Shown here piece by piece: positions 33,428 to 45,300 of a DNA stretch of 64,000 nucleotides (its first letter is position 1; each line of letters starts with the position of its first letter). Origin of the DNA: Grammothele lineata (lineage: Eukaryota > Basidiomycota > Agaricomycetes > Polyporales > Polyporaceae). A program made the translations under genes and the position numbers. The DNA lies in NCBI GenBank assembly GCA_002150815.3, contig NDFF03000180.1, positions 1-64,000 of the forward strand, read 5' to 3'. The notes under the pieces are model-generated. The model was not told the origin of the DNA. It saw only the letters and a list, made by a program, of their open reading frames with translations, and did no database searches.

Positions 33428-34770
33428 GACTTCGAAGGGGTTCTGACAAGCAAGACTTCCGGGATTCACAGTCTGAGGTACTCGCCGTCGATATCGGACC
33501 TTCTTTTCAGGGCAAGCCGAACAAGCCCCGGGTCCCGTGTACGAAAAGTACTCAAAGTGCGCTGCCTACTCGTGCTTCTGCGCCCGTATATTGACGTTCC
33601 CTGGGTATCAAGCGATTCTTCGGAGGGAAAGCAATCTGGGGAGAAGCGTTTGAACGAACGACGATTGATCACTTCTTGACCGTTGGCGTCTCAGTTCCAT
33701 CAATACCGGTACCGTTGCGCTCATTGGGCGGAGTTCTCCTTCCTCTTGGTCTAGGTCCGTTTCGCGACTTACCAGCCTTGTCTGCATAATGCTCATCCTG
33801 TACCCACAGATGTAAGAAACATCCATGGGTGCCGATCCCTGGGAGCGTGTAGTTCCTGGAGAAGCACCAGTGCATTTCAAGGATTAAGGCGCTTGACGAG
33901 CAGCGGCCTGCGACAGGGCACGCACGCCCCACATCCGACTTCAGGCACACAGTTGGAGCGCGTTCCTCCCCGCCATGCTCCTCGCCGTCCTCGCTGGCGC
34001 ACTCGTCGTCTTCTCCTAGAGCGCTCGCTGTAGCCCCTCTCCCATCGTCGCCACCTCCATCACAGACGCCACTTTTCCCATCGCGATGCACGAGCTCGCC
34101 GCGACCGGCTCCTCGATCAGCCACAGGGCCTTTACCTCGCCCTCAGCCTCGTTCCAGGACGCGGAGGTCGACACGGACAACGGAACCTTCCCCGCGACGC
34201 TGCTCCTGTGTTTCTCCCGAAACTGTCAGGATTGCTCACGATTCGACCTCAGCACGTTCCTCCGCGCGGAGTGCCTCGGGATGCTCCCGTTCGTGAGCGT
34301 CGCGATCAACCAGACGAGCAACGAGGGCTTGTCGCTGGGAGTGCTCGTGGGCTTGAAGGGGTGTGAGCTGTTCGCGCAGGTCCCGGTGGTCAATGAATGT
34401 TTCAACACTACTAGAGGTTTCAGCGATGTCGCACTCCTGCAGTAAGGAGCGGATAACTCGAGGTACGTGTGTGCTGTAGTCCTTGACGTGATGCAGGGTG
34501 GCTGACTTCGAGCAATTGCAGGGATCGTGGAGAGTAGATCTGTATGTTGTCGGAGATGAGGACGGATTGTAACAGGAGGAGGGTTTTGGAGAACTGGACG
34601 GCGTGGACATGTTTAGGATACACGGAGGCATTTCGTCAATTATATTGTGGTTCCAACCTAGGATTAATTCTGGAACTTCGTCGGCGCTCATTCGCACGAA
34701 CGCGTCGCGCGAGGGTGCGCGTGCATATTTACCCGCTACGGTCATCAACCTTTGAATGACTACGATAAGT
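33428..34770 (+). repeat. Tandem segmental duplication, unit B
   Basis: Downstream copy of 31885-33226 with the same order of flank, secreted-protein gene, putative 3' UTR intron and 3' flank (ATCAACCTTTGAATGA near 34745 corresponds to GTCAACCTTTCAATCA near 33204). Edges are approximate. Confidence 0.8.
33975..34445 (+). pseudogene. Small secreted protein, family member 3, stop in signal peptide
   Basis: Duplicate of the gene at 32441. The ATG at 33975 opens a signal-peptide-like run (MLLAVLAGALVVFS) but the 15th codon is TAG (34017-34019), where the intact paralogue has a Gln codon nearby. Downstream the frame stays open to TAA at 34443-34445 and keeps the core GTFPATLLLC, NCQDC, FDLSTF, INQTSNEGLSLGVLVG and AQVPVVNECFN. 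Initiation at the internal ATG (34086) would remove the signal peptide. It is most likely a young pseudogene; readthrough or a base error are the alternatives. Confidence 0.75.
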
Positions 34771-34905
34771 TGGTGCGTCGACAAGTAAGAGATACAAGCA
34801 AACCAAAAATCCTCCACATACTCCGCGAGGTGAAACAAGACATCCACACGAAACGTCTATGCCTATCAAGAGAACGGCAGCCGACATCCCTCATGCGCTC
34901 TGAGG

Positions 34906-36968
34906 CTACTCCGAGACGAGTTGCTTCGTAGTTCCAGAACGAGGCGTAACGACATAGTTGTGGAAGCCAGGGGGTCTGAAAATAGATGAGTCCATGCTCC
35001 CGCAATGTGAGACGTGACTTACGAAACCATACTGATGGACATGGCCTTGTGTTTCAGCTTGATAGGTATGCCATACGCGTCGAGAGGAGGGCGGATGTTG
35101 AACGTCTGAAGGAAAGACGCCACATAGATGAAAACGGATGCCTCCGCGAAGTGGCGTCCAGGACAGACCCTTCGTATGAATGATCAATAGGTGAGCATAC
35201 ACGAGCGAACTTGGGAGTCTACCTTCGCCCGAACCCGAAAACGAACTGTGTCGGGTCGACTTTACTGAGATCGGGCTGCCCGTTCGCTACTATGAATCGT
35301 TCGGGCTTGAAGGACTCTGGATCGGGATAAATCTCTACATCACGAGACATGGCCCTGTTGCGATATACGCTAAGATCGCAGTCTAGACAGACGTGTTAGA
35401 GATGGAATCATACCAAGTGTTGGAAAGCACTATTGTTCCTGAGGGGATGTGGTATCCATTGTATTCGTCATCTTTGATGAGACGGTGCGGGAGTGACATC
35501 GGCACCACGGGATGCCATCTGAAGACTTCTTTGAGTAGAGCGTTAACGTAGGGCAGAGAAGTTCGGTCATCGAAGGCGACTAGACGGTCAATTCCTACGA
35601 CCCGCTCGAGCTCTTCCTGCGCCTTTCTTTGAGCCTCTGGGTGCATCGCCATGGCAAGAAAGAATGCTTGCATGGTCATGTACATCTAGGAATCATCAAT
35701 CTCTGATTTCATTCTGAGTCTAAAGACGCTTACCGTATCCGAACCCCCTGACCGGCGAATAAGAAGGGTTAGTATAGTACAAGCAACGACAGACAACCGG
35801 AATGAGACGTATTCATACCGGCGTAGGCGGTGATAGCGATCTTTTTAACAAACGTCTCCAACTCAGGTTCTCCGCCACTTTCGAGGTCAGCAGCGTCGAC
35901 GTCCTTGAGGAGGCGAGAAACGAAACAATCCCGCGCAGTCCCGTCAGCCTAGAGGAATATCAGTTTAGAAGTGCAATGTCTGAGGGTTGATAAGAAACCC
36001 TCACCAAACGATTTACTGCTGCCTTGAACAACTGATCCACAGCTGCATCCACTTGCGCTTTCACCTTGGCAGCAAATTTCTTGAACGTTCCACCCGGGAG
36101 CCATGAAGGGAGATACTGCAGACTAGGGATCGCTTCGACGGGGAACCGTCCTGGCACCGTTACCTCAGCCGTCGCCTCCACTAAGCTTTCTGCCATTTCG
36201 AAGTACTTGTCATCATGTTCTACCAACACAATTCCGTATGTCACGCGCATTATAGATGACGCGATGGCGCTAGGAACAGGGTCATGGGGCCGTCAAGAAA
36301 TTATACAAGTGATGTAGCAGGAAGACGTACAACTTTGTGTGCGCGGCTAAACTCTGCGGTGTGTGGTAAAGTGACAACAAGAACTTCCGAGCAGATTCCT
36401 GCTGCACACGTTGGAATTTCCTGACAGCGTCGATGTTGAAAGACTGATGAAAAAATCTTCGATGCAAGCGCCACTGACTACCATAATCGTAAAGGGCGAA
36501 CGCGAAATCTTGGCCAATCCTGGCATGCAGTTGAGTTCGGGAAGCCGCTGAGGGAAGTTTTGGACGGAAACGCACAACTTTGCCATAACTGATGGAGGTC
36601 TACCGGAGTAGTTTATAGAGCGGCATTCGAGCAGTTCGCGAGCTGCCGTGTACGAGCCTAGCACGATGATAGGCTGTCTCAGCACAGTCAAATATAGAAC
36701 ATCGCCTGGATGTCCAGAGTGCAGTCAGCATCGGCGCTTCAGACGAGATGTACGAACAGCGTGCCTACAGACCATATTTCTGGGACAAGCGTTGGAAGTC
36801 GGAACCCAGATCATTGCGGGGCAAGTCCAAGACATTGCCAATGAGAGGGAGCGCTGCGGGGCCCGGCGGGAAACGGAGGTGCTTGTGACGACGCCGGGTA
36901 TGTATCACCACAGCGGCGATCACGCCTAGTAGTACAAAGGACCATGCGGGGAGTGTAGGGGGAGGCAT
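34906..36968 (-). CDS. Cytochrome P450 monooxygenase, paralogue 6
   Basis: Intact P450 on the - strand, about 510 residues. The ATG at 36968 starts MPPPTLPAWSFVLLGVIAAV (anchor), then LRFPPGPAALPLIGN. Further motifs: GDVLYLTVLRQP, CRSINYSGRP, C-helix WRLHRRFFHQSF, VTYGIVLVEHDDKYF, PSWLPGGTFKKF, I-helix GGSDTM, K-helix KEVFRW (ExxR), PERFIVANGQ, heme loop FGFGRR/VCPGRHFAEAS and C-terminus NYVVTPRSG, with the stop at 34906. The second Thr after the I-helix acid (D-T-T in paralogues) is Met here, which could alter oxygen activation or simply reflect drift. The intron layout matches the + strand paralogues. It is separated from them by about 15 kb of other genes and is inverted. Confidence 0.92.
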
Positions 36969-38458
36969 GTGGACGGGATGGGGGGAGGGCGGGAAGCTTT
37001 GAGCGCGAGGTCTAAGTATCAGGAGTATGTGAAAGGAGTTAGTACATGACTTGCGAAAATGTAGACCCCTTACGTCAATTCGATGGAGCGGAAAGCTGGT
37101 CACAGCTTCCCGGCCGAAGTGCGGCAATTTTGATAGTTGAATGTACTGCTTTAGAATATGGCGTGACATAGCGAGGACACTGGAAGGGTCTTGCACAACG
37201 CTATCAACATGAGGAACGCCGCGGTGAGTATTACCATGCCCAAGATTGGATTTGCGTGCTCACTTGTGCGTCAGGTGATAGTATCACACATTGGTGAGTA
37301 GTGACGGTAGACACTAGGGCCAACTTCGATGCAAACATGCTTGATAGAAAGTATGTAAGATCGCGTTGTCGTATATGTTTGGTAGGGGGTACAACACGAC
37401 CGGCCGAGGGGGAGGTTATCATGCTTCCGGCCCAACGGGATGGCGGCATTGCTCCGTGGACTTAACGGGGGCCACGAAGTGACTGCTGAACGATTCGAGC
37501 CTGGAGACGACTTCGGCCAGCGAACTGCAGGATATATATGTGGGCTTGCGACCTTCGCGTCCCATGTGTACACGTTGCTGAAATGTGCCACGTCTTCCTA
37601 CACCACCCGTAGCTTGTGGCTCATTCAGGCCAAGGCCGACGCATACATCAAAGAACAACTCACCAACGATTTACCAAAAGCCTCCCTACAACAGACCCTG
37701 CTTCCTTCAGCCCAGCGTCCTGCGTTGTCCCCACTGCTCAAACGAGGTTTCCTCGAGTGTCGCGCCCAAAAGCAAGACTACTAGTAGTTGGACGTCGTAT
37801 ATTGCCACAACGCACGCTGAGAGAGTCATTATGACAATTTCGCTGGAGTTTCAGAATTTGACTCATACTGCAACATCGCATGGTGAGGGAGGGGAGTCAT
37901 GTTAGAGAGGGGGGTTGAAGGGCTTTGCTTTCGATGAGCCTCGTTCTTCGGAAGATGCTGAGCGCGCAAGTGCAAAGCGCAGGCGAGATAAGAGATTCAG
38001 ACTAGGTCATGTATGGGATATGAGTCGAGATCGGATGGTGCGATGGATGGTTATTCATGGCCGCTGAGAACAAGGAGAGATCATACGGAACTCAGCGAGC
38101 GCGGGCGCAGCCGGCGCTCCACCCACGACGGGAACACGCACCCGCGAGGTCGACCTCCGGCTGCGCGGCTTGGTTGCAAGAACATGGAGCCAAGCTTCGC
38201 TTCGTAGCCAACAAGTAAACATCAATGTGGGATGCGTCACACTTTCAACCTGGCAGAACCTGGCATATCCAATTTTGCGGCAACTTTGTAAATTGTGGCT
38301 TTAAATTCTCTCTAGGAAACATGCTCCATGTAGATCACAATGCAACTTGACTACCGAAATACCGTATAACCTCTCATAAGATGTTAGAATTATCTACCAA
38401 AGCTCATCGCGTGACCGTCGTCTACGTGCCGTTAGCGGGGCGTGGGGGCGGTGGATTA
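36969..38458. other. Intergenic between two - strand P450s
   Basis: About 1.5 kb. One frame (37440-37784, +) is open for 114 codons but has no recognisable motif or signal, and I do not call it. The rest is unremarkable. Confidence 0.4.
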
Positions 38459-40606
38459 CTACACAGTTGTGCGAGCTTCTGACATGATTAATTGTTCTGC
38501 ACGCTCGGAACGCGGTTTGATGATGTAGTCGTAAAAAGGAGGGTGCCTACGAATTATGGAAGAGAAACAGAAAGCGGTTTAGTTGTGCGCGACGTTACTG
38601 GACTAGTAGAACGAGCGGCTCACGTGGCGACACTTCCGTCATCATCTGCGAATATTGGGTGTTCGAGCTTCTGGGGAGCGCCGTGTTCGTCAAGCGGAGG
38701 ACAGATGTTGAAGACGTGGAGAATGGACGCAGCATAGGCAAATAGGGACGCCTCGGCGAAGTGTCGCCCGGGACAGATCCTGTCGAAGGCACCGTCAACA
38801 ACCGTTCGCCGCCGGGCGGAGGTCGCGCGAAGAACGCACCTTCGGCCGAAGCCCCAGACGAAGTCTGCGGGGTCGCCTCGGCTAAGATCGAGGTTGCCAT
38901 CAGCATCGAGGTACCTCTCCGGCATGAACGCATCCGGGAACGGGTACACATCAGCGTCCCGTGACATCGCCCTGGGGTAGATTGAACAGAAAAGCGATAA
39001 AATCAGCTAAATAACAAACCAAAGGTAGGACGAATCGTACCATATGTTAGGAACTACAATTGTCCCAGCAGGAATTTCGTACCCGTTGTACTCGTCATCA
39101 GCAACCGCTCTGTGAGGAACCGCAATAGGGGCAACGACGTGCCACCGCAGGACCTCCTTGAGGAGCGCAGTGAGATACGGGAGGAAGGAGCGATCCTCAA
39201 AAGTGGGCAGACGATCGTTCCCAACAACGCGATCCAATTCATCTTGCGCCTTGCGTTGGACGTCGGGATGCATGGCCATGGCCAGGAAGAACGATTCGAG
39301 TGACATGAAGGTCTAGATGCAACGCGCTTAATTGAGATTCTCTCGATCAGTCTATGAAGGTACTCACGGTATCCGAGCCACCTGAAGTTTTAGGGCTTTG
39401 GATGAGTACAACTAGCAATGGATCAATAGCAGACGGAAAAGATCACGCACCGACGTAGACAGAAGTTGAGATGCGCTTGATGAACGCTTGTAGGTTAGGC
39501 TCGCCACCTCCTTGGAGGTCGTAAGAATCAGGATCGTCCATAAGGCCAGACACAAAGGATTCCTTCCCGACACCCGCATTCTATGCAAGGCGCCATACAC
39601 GTTAGAACATCCTAGGTCATGCTGTGTGCACGAAAGTCGACTCACAAGCCCATCGACAGTTGCCTTGTACAACTCATCCTGACTTGCACCAAGGAAGTTC
39701 CTCGCGCTCGTGGCGTAATGCTTGAATCCGCCACCAGGGAGCCACGACGGGACGTAGCGCAAGCTCGGTACAGACTCGACGGGGAATTTCCCAGGAGCTG
39801 CGATAGTCTCCGCTGCAACCGCGATGCCTTCGATCATGTGAAAGTACTTGTCGTCGGCCGAGTCTGCCTCGATGCCGTACGTGATGAGCATCAGAGTCGA
39901 GGCCACGGCGCTTCCGAAGCAAACCATATCACTATCAGCGAGCCGCTCATACGCTGCGAGGGCCGACGGCGTAGTACTCACAACTTGGCATTCGCAGCTA
40001 GGTCCCGAGGCGACCGGAGCATCGATGACAGGAGCCTGCGGGCTGAGTTGAGTTGGACTGTCTGATAGTTCTGTACGGCGTCACTGTTGAAGGACTGGTG
40101 GAATACTCGTCGGTGGAGCCTCCACCGGCTTCCGTAATTCTCCAACAAGAACAAGCAGTTAAGGCCAGTCCTGTCAAGGGAAGTTAGGCTCGGGACACAA
40201 CTATTGGCAGACGTGTGGCAAACGTACAGCTTGGCCATGATAGACTGTGGCCTGTCAGAATAGTTTGATGAACGCTTCTCGAGGAGCTCGCGTGCCGCCT
40301 TGTGTGAACCCAATACAACCATATGCTGGCCCAGCGCGTTCAAGTACACGACGTCCCCTAGAGTTGAGTTAGTATGACCAGCGTTGAATTTTTATGCGAG
40401 ATTTACTCACCGTACCGCTGAGAAATTTGTTGGAACCCAGGTCCCAGATCTTTGCGAGGGATATCGAGAGCATTCCCGATGAGCGGAAGCTGCGGAGGGC
40501 CGGGAGGCAGGCGAGAACGCTTCTGACGAGACTGCCCGTACAGAAGTAGAGCAATTATGACCCCAACGAGAATCAATTGCGAAGAGAGGGGAAGGCTGGA
40601 CGACAT
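38459..40606 (-). CDS. Cytochrome P450 monooxygenase, paralogue 7
   Basis: Intact P450 on the - strand, about 510 residues. The ATG at 40606 starts MSSSLPLSSQLILVGVIIAL (anchor), then RLPPGPPQLPLIGNALDIP, very close to paralogue 1. Further motifs: GDVVYLNALGQH, KRSSNYSDRP, C-helix WRLHRRVFHQSF, ITYGIEADSADDKYF, PSWLPGGGFKHY, I-helix GGSDTT, K-helix KEVLRW (ExxR), PERYLDADGN, and heme loop WGFGRR/ICPGRHFAEAS. The canonical Phe of the heme loop is Trp. The C-terminus reads FYDYIIKPRSERAEQL and stops at 38459 after a final intron of about 85 nt. Along the molecule it resembles paralogue 1 more than its direct neighbour, suggesting duplication before the inversion. Confidence 0.92.
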
Positions 40607-41489
40607 GGCGGGCTGATGCACGATGAAGATGGCGGGGAACGTGCACACGATCGCTGGGACATGGGGCAATTTATGGTATTAGCTGAAGTGCATGTGAAGC
40701 ATCGAGACCACTACGCTCGCCCACTTACCGGAAGCGACCATCGACACCGGCAGTTGGCGGAAACAAGACGGCTGCGCGTACTCCGGTCGTATCTTGCCAC
40801 CTCAGATTTTTCGTACCGGTCGGCGAAATCCATCGCGCAAGTCGGAAGCCCAAATGAAGAGGGATCGTCCGACCGACGTGTAGAGGGGTCGAGGTTGTGA
40901 CACCAGTGCGTCGCAGCCCGACGTCAGGGTTGACGCCATGCCAGCTTTCGATGAAACATCTGTCAACATGACCAGAGAGGAAATCCCGTTGCTCTCTCAC
41001 CCATTGTCACTCAACGCGACTGGAAGGTCCGCTGCGATCGTTTCTCAAGGAGTAAACACGCGTCTATCGCATGAGACAGGCGCATAACTTACAATCTCGT
41101 TATGATGGGGCCGGGTCGGGTTTGGCCAAAACAGGTACCTGTCAGCTGAATCTTGAGCGACACGCTGAGAGTGCTGAACATGAGGTGGTTCGATGTTCCT
41201 TGCCCTGGAGAATCAATGGTATCTCAGGGTTCGGAGGTCTTATGCCGTATCGCTTTGGCACTGCTGCGAGTCATAACATATGTATTTGTCCATGAATGCT
41301 AGGAAACTAGTGAGCAAGTACATCACATACCATCAGCAACCTACAATGAAATGCAAACGCCTCCCCCTTCGGCCGAAAAGAAGGTTCCTATGACTCGAGA
41401 GACTGAATGTACGGAGAGAAAACAGCTCACGAAGTAAGCAGCATCATGCCGTATACACATGCCTCAGCACATACCGGCACAGCACATCA
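40607..41489. other. Upstream region of P450 7
   Basis: About 880 bases with no gene. It includes several CGG-containing motifs (for example CGGTCGGACG on the - strand near 40865-40875) that could be regulatory. Confidence 0.35.
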
Positions 41490-41640
41490 AGTGACGAGCA
41501 AGCCATTCAAGCGATCACGGGTCACCAAAACAAGCAGGGAATTCTCTTGTGGGAAGCCAAGCACGTTGTGGAGCAACCTGGAACCACGGGAGTTCACTCT
41601 CACCGCCGAAGGTTGGATATTGCCGGCGAATTGACCATTG
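41490..41640 (-). pseudogene. Possible P450 N-terminal relic
   Basis: The - strand reading LLHNVLGFPQENSL aligns with the P450 hinge-proximal segment LLGNVLDFPRxxLG of the paralogues, at nucleotide and protein level. No anchor or downstream exon can be joined. The match is short, so this may be chance. It lies beside a clearer relic but in an order that does not fit one gene. Confidence 0.35.
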
Positions 41641-42919
41641 TGAGAAGAAGTCGGTTTACCTGAGCCGAATTCGTCAACTTTAATGACTGTTTGGAACTTC
41701 GGAAGATACGTATACTCACATTTCCTCGGGTACGTCGAAACTACGTTCACCGGACAGTCAGTACAACACCGCCGGAGGCACACCAACTCAAGACCTCGAT
41801 ATGAGGCCTCCACCCGACGATGGCATCAGATTGGAAGCACCATCATGGTTTCCGAGCAGAGAGCAGGGCCCAAGAATGCCGAACATGCTAGTAACAGCGG
41901 CGAGGGAAGTCGCTGGATGGTCACGTTGGAGTCTGGCTACAAGAAACGCTGACATCGCGTAGCAGCGGTGTGAGCGATACGCTCGCTGAGTTTCAGCTGA
42001 GTTTCAATACTGAGTACTCGCCGGAGTTCTCCGATAGAAGCTTATTGAAGACTTACGTGTCTTACAAAGTCTTCAGTAAACCTCACGCCAAAGGCTCTGA
42101 ACAGCTACAACTTGGGATGGCCAGATCTCCTACGGAGCGACATTGAATGCAGCTCATCGTTGCACCGGAGCAGGGTTTTCTTTCGTCGGAGCCCAACGAG
42201 AGATCCGGCGCCACGCCTGTGCTCGAACTAGCGACCGTTAAGTTCGGTAAAGCCGAATAAAACCGAACACTCCGCTTGGCCCCGGAGGAGCTCATGACAG
42301 GCCTGCGGTCCTAGATCGTGGGCTTGACGACATGGGCGTGTGCCTTGAATAACGCGTCTGGGACCAAGCGCAGGCATGTCACGGCAGAGTCGAAGGGTCC
42401 GCGTTCCGCCAAGAGGACGAGATAGAAGTCATGTATCGGGGGTGGAGTTTGGCAGGGTGATTCTGCCGTATGTGAGACCCCCTTCTGTCTAGTGGTACTT
42501 TCGGCCAGGCGCGAGGCCAACGAATAACAAGTTCACAGCTAGTCGTAAGTAGACGAAGAGAAGTCCATCAGCCCCAGCTGTAGACACCACTCGCGTATCT
42601 GCATTATACATTGACTCTGTAGAGCCGAACGGAGGTGGCATGCAGGTTCTATCAAAATGTTCCAAAGAAGCGTTACGGCAGCACTCTCGTAGTACATCTT
42701 CTGCCTCGATTAAATTGCTTCGGAAGAGATCTTTCAGGCCGAGTGCTACATTGTCAGTGGACAAAGCCGACTCAGACTGCTGCGCCGGCACAGAATGGAG
42801 TAGATTGTATGACAGCACGCGGCACGCACAGTTGATTTCTGCGGCGCACAGCGAGGAGCATGACTAACGGCAGTAAGGGTTCCACTATATGCAGAACCCA
42901 TCCGTAGTCGCGATCCTAT
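41641..42919. other. Intergenic, about 1.3 kb
   Basis: No gene is supported. Confidence 0.35.
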
Positions 42920-43400
42920 GCCGAAGCTTCGTCCGTGGGTCTCGCTTCGACGAAAGCGCCGCGCATAAAGCGCGCCAGGAAGGCTACAACCCCCCTATAA
43001 AGCAACGGCAACGTTTCGGTGAAGTGACGTATAGAACTAATCCTGTGTGTGATAGAATAAAGGCGAATTATAGCATTGCCGCCATAACTCCAGAGCCCTT
43101 ACGCATCCCAAACTCCGGCGAACCCGGAAATGCGAGCTCCGGTCGGGTCGCCCTTGTTGAAGCCAAGAGAATTTTGGGCTTAGAGGAGCCGTTATGACAA
43201 TATTGATCCTAGTCTGGAACAGCACGCGGCCGCCAGAGATAGCGCTGCGGAATGACAGTTTGAGATGGTATGCGCAGCGCTAGGAAAACATGAATCGTAC
43301 CAGACGTCGGCGAACATCACCGCCGAGTACAAACGCGTCCCCCGCCATACCCGGTACCCGCTCCAATTTGAGAGATCGTAGTCGCTATGCGGATGCATAG
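42920..43400 (-). pseudogene. Decayed cytochrome P450 relic (C-terminal exons)
   Basis: Reading the - strand from about 43390 downward, degraded equivalents of four consecutive P450 landmarks appear in the right order and spacing. They are GYRVW..FADVW followed by the donor-like GTACGATTC (paralogues: GYxIPAGTIxxxNxW then GTACGATTC), an AGCGCTATCTCTGGCGGCCG stretch matching the AMSRD exon, AACAAGGGCGACCCGACC matching SKGDPT plus a GGGTTCG heme-loop remnant, and CAGGATTAGTTCTATACGTC ahead of CACTTCACCGAAACG, matching the heme exon RICPGRHFAEAS. The heme cysteine codon is now AGT (Ser) and frames are broken between blocks. Most differences near the heme block are C-to-T or G-to-A. N-terminal exons are not recognisable upstream. 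Confidence 0.65.
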
Positions 43401-45242
43401 TGGCTAGACCTCCTAGAATAGCGCGTCGAGAACAAGACGGAAGTTCAAAGCAAGTCCACTCGTAACACCCTGGCCCCCGATTCCGCGGTTGAGCTGTTTT
43501 TGTGTCGCTCACTGAATCTGTGGATGGTTTGTAACGGCTGCGCAATATGCTCTTCAGCAATTGTGCCCACTGAGCGTGAGCGCACGGTCGACCTGTGGAA
43601 TGGCGGGTACCCATAGGACAGTACTAATTCTATTGATGGAATAGAAAATCGGCAGCGTTTGATCAGTCTGCTTCAGACGATATTCTTTGCTGGCAGGGGT
43701 TCGTATTAGCATTTTCAGCGGAGGGAATGGTCCGGGGCAGTCTTGACTAATACCTGCATCCTGTATGAACGCGATTGTTAGCGTACTATACAGATACGTT
43801 GACGTTACACCAGACAGGCAGCCTCACCAGACAGTACGTGAGATCACCCTTTCTCGACGGTGCATAACTTGAATCAGCCGTAGGTATTCGCACCACCAGA
43901 GTCCATCTCTGACTGAGCGTTGAGTCAGCGTGGCAACAGTTCGAGAGCGCATTATCGTGCAATATTGTTACTATGTCGCTGCAGTTCTAGCGAGATCGGA
44001 GGAGGACTTTACGTGAGACTTCGCTCTTCCACCAAGATGTGCGCCGGTACCGAAAGGAAGCCACGTGGATGAAAGGTCCAGGAACAAGATGTGGAATGCG
44101 CTTGACGGCTAGACGACGATCCGGGGATCAAGCCTTCAAAGTGCAGGGTCAATTGACAAGTTCAACCACCTTGCCAAGGGTGTGGCAACTAGAGAACCAC
44201 CGACCTGGATCGCTGCGGGGATCCCTCTGGCGGCTATAGACCGCGAGTGTGTCAAAGGGGTTGAGTAAAACGCCGCGCCGTACGGTCGAGGATTCCTTTG
44301 ACGTGTCCGGTGAAGCGGCGTTGGCAGAAGATCTATGTCGGTTCGTGAGAATCAGGTACAGGACTTAGGTGCACGAATAATGCGGACACACTTCCAGAAC
44401 AGTGGTACATGAGTTCAACGGACTTGCTGCGCATCCGACTGAGACGGCTCGCATTGCTACGTCTCCAGACAGCGTCAATCTGACAGTATGTTCAACGGCA
44501 ACCATTAACCGGCATGTATAGGAAGAGACGTAACCATCCAACGTACATACATATGGGGTACACAGGTGTGTACGTCATCGGGTATCTGAGATTGGTGGCG
44601 ACACGCACTAGTGCTCCGATATGATGCCTGCCAAGGGCCGGTATAGAGTCAGCGCTGTGCGTCATCGATAGACAGTGGCAGTGAACACCCACATTGAGGA
44701 CAGCGCTTCAATGGGAGGAGACTGACACAGCTTCGGGGAGTTGGAAGTCTATGTTGCGACGTACTGTCACATACATGTAGTGAGTTTCCTTTCTTTGCGA
44801 CTCTACACCACCCGAGTGTCGCGTACGTCTTGACCGATCCGCCGGTTACCGTCTCCAAACACAAGGCGTACCAGTCCGTATCGCATACCCCATAACGTTC
44901 CTGCCACTGCCCATCCTCAGCCCCTTTACTTAGGACCTCGCTTGCCGTGACCTTCGAGACTTCAACGCGTGACGTCATAGCACGCTCCTTGTGACCGGAC
45001 GCGTCGCGCGACTCCAAGACCTCGTCTTGTCGCACAAGGCGAAACCTCGGGCACGCGCCAGCCTCAGGTGCGCGCAAGTCAGAGAGCAGCATTCTCCGCG
45101 TCGTCGTGTGCACGCGTGCGCGCGGTCCGCCAAGGTCATGCGCGTCGCCGACGGCGGCGCGGGCCCGGCTGCTGAGGAGAAGAGCGGGTCAGATGATTAG
45201 GGTCGCGTACGTGAAGGCGGAAGAAGGCCCACGGATTCCGAG
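43401..45242. other. Intergenic, about 1.8 kb
   Basis: This could contain further P450 relic exons (a run near 43535-43570 on the - strand faintly resembles the K-helix exon), but nothing firm. No other gene is seen. Confidence 0.35.
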
Positions 45243-45248
45243 TATAAA
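45243..45248 (+). promoter_or_regulatory. TATA box of SGNH esterase gene
   Basis: TATAAA lies 58 bases before the ATG at 45301. Confidence 0.6.
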
Positions 45249-45300
45249 GAGGTCCCAAGGAGGGAGAGGAAGACGTTTCGTAGTCTGGCTGCGTTGCATC

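Noticed and set aside
37440..37784. 114-codon open frame between P450 6 and 7
   Set aside because: No motif, signal peptide, promoter or splice support; compatible with chance.
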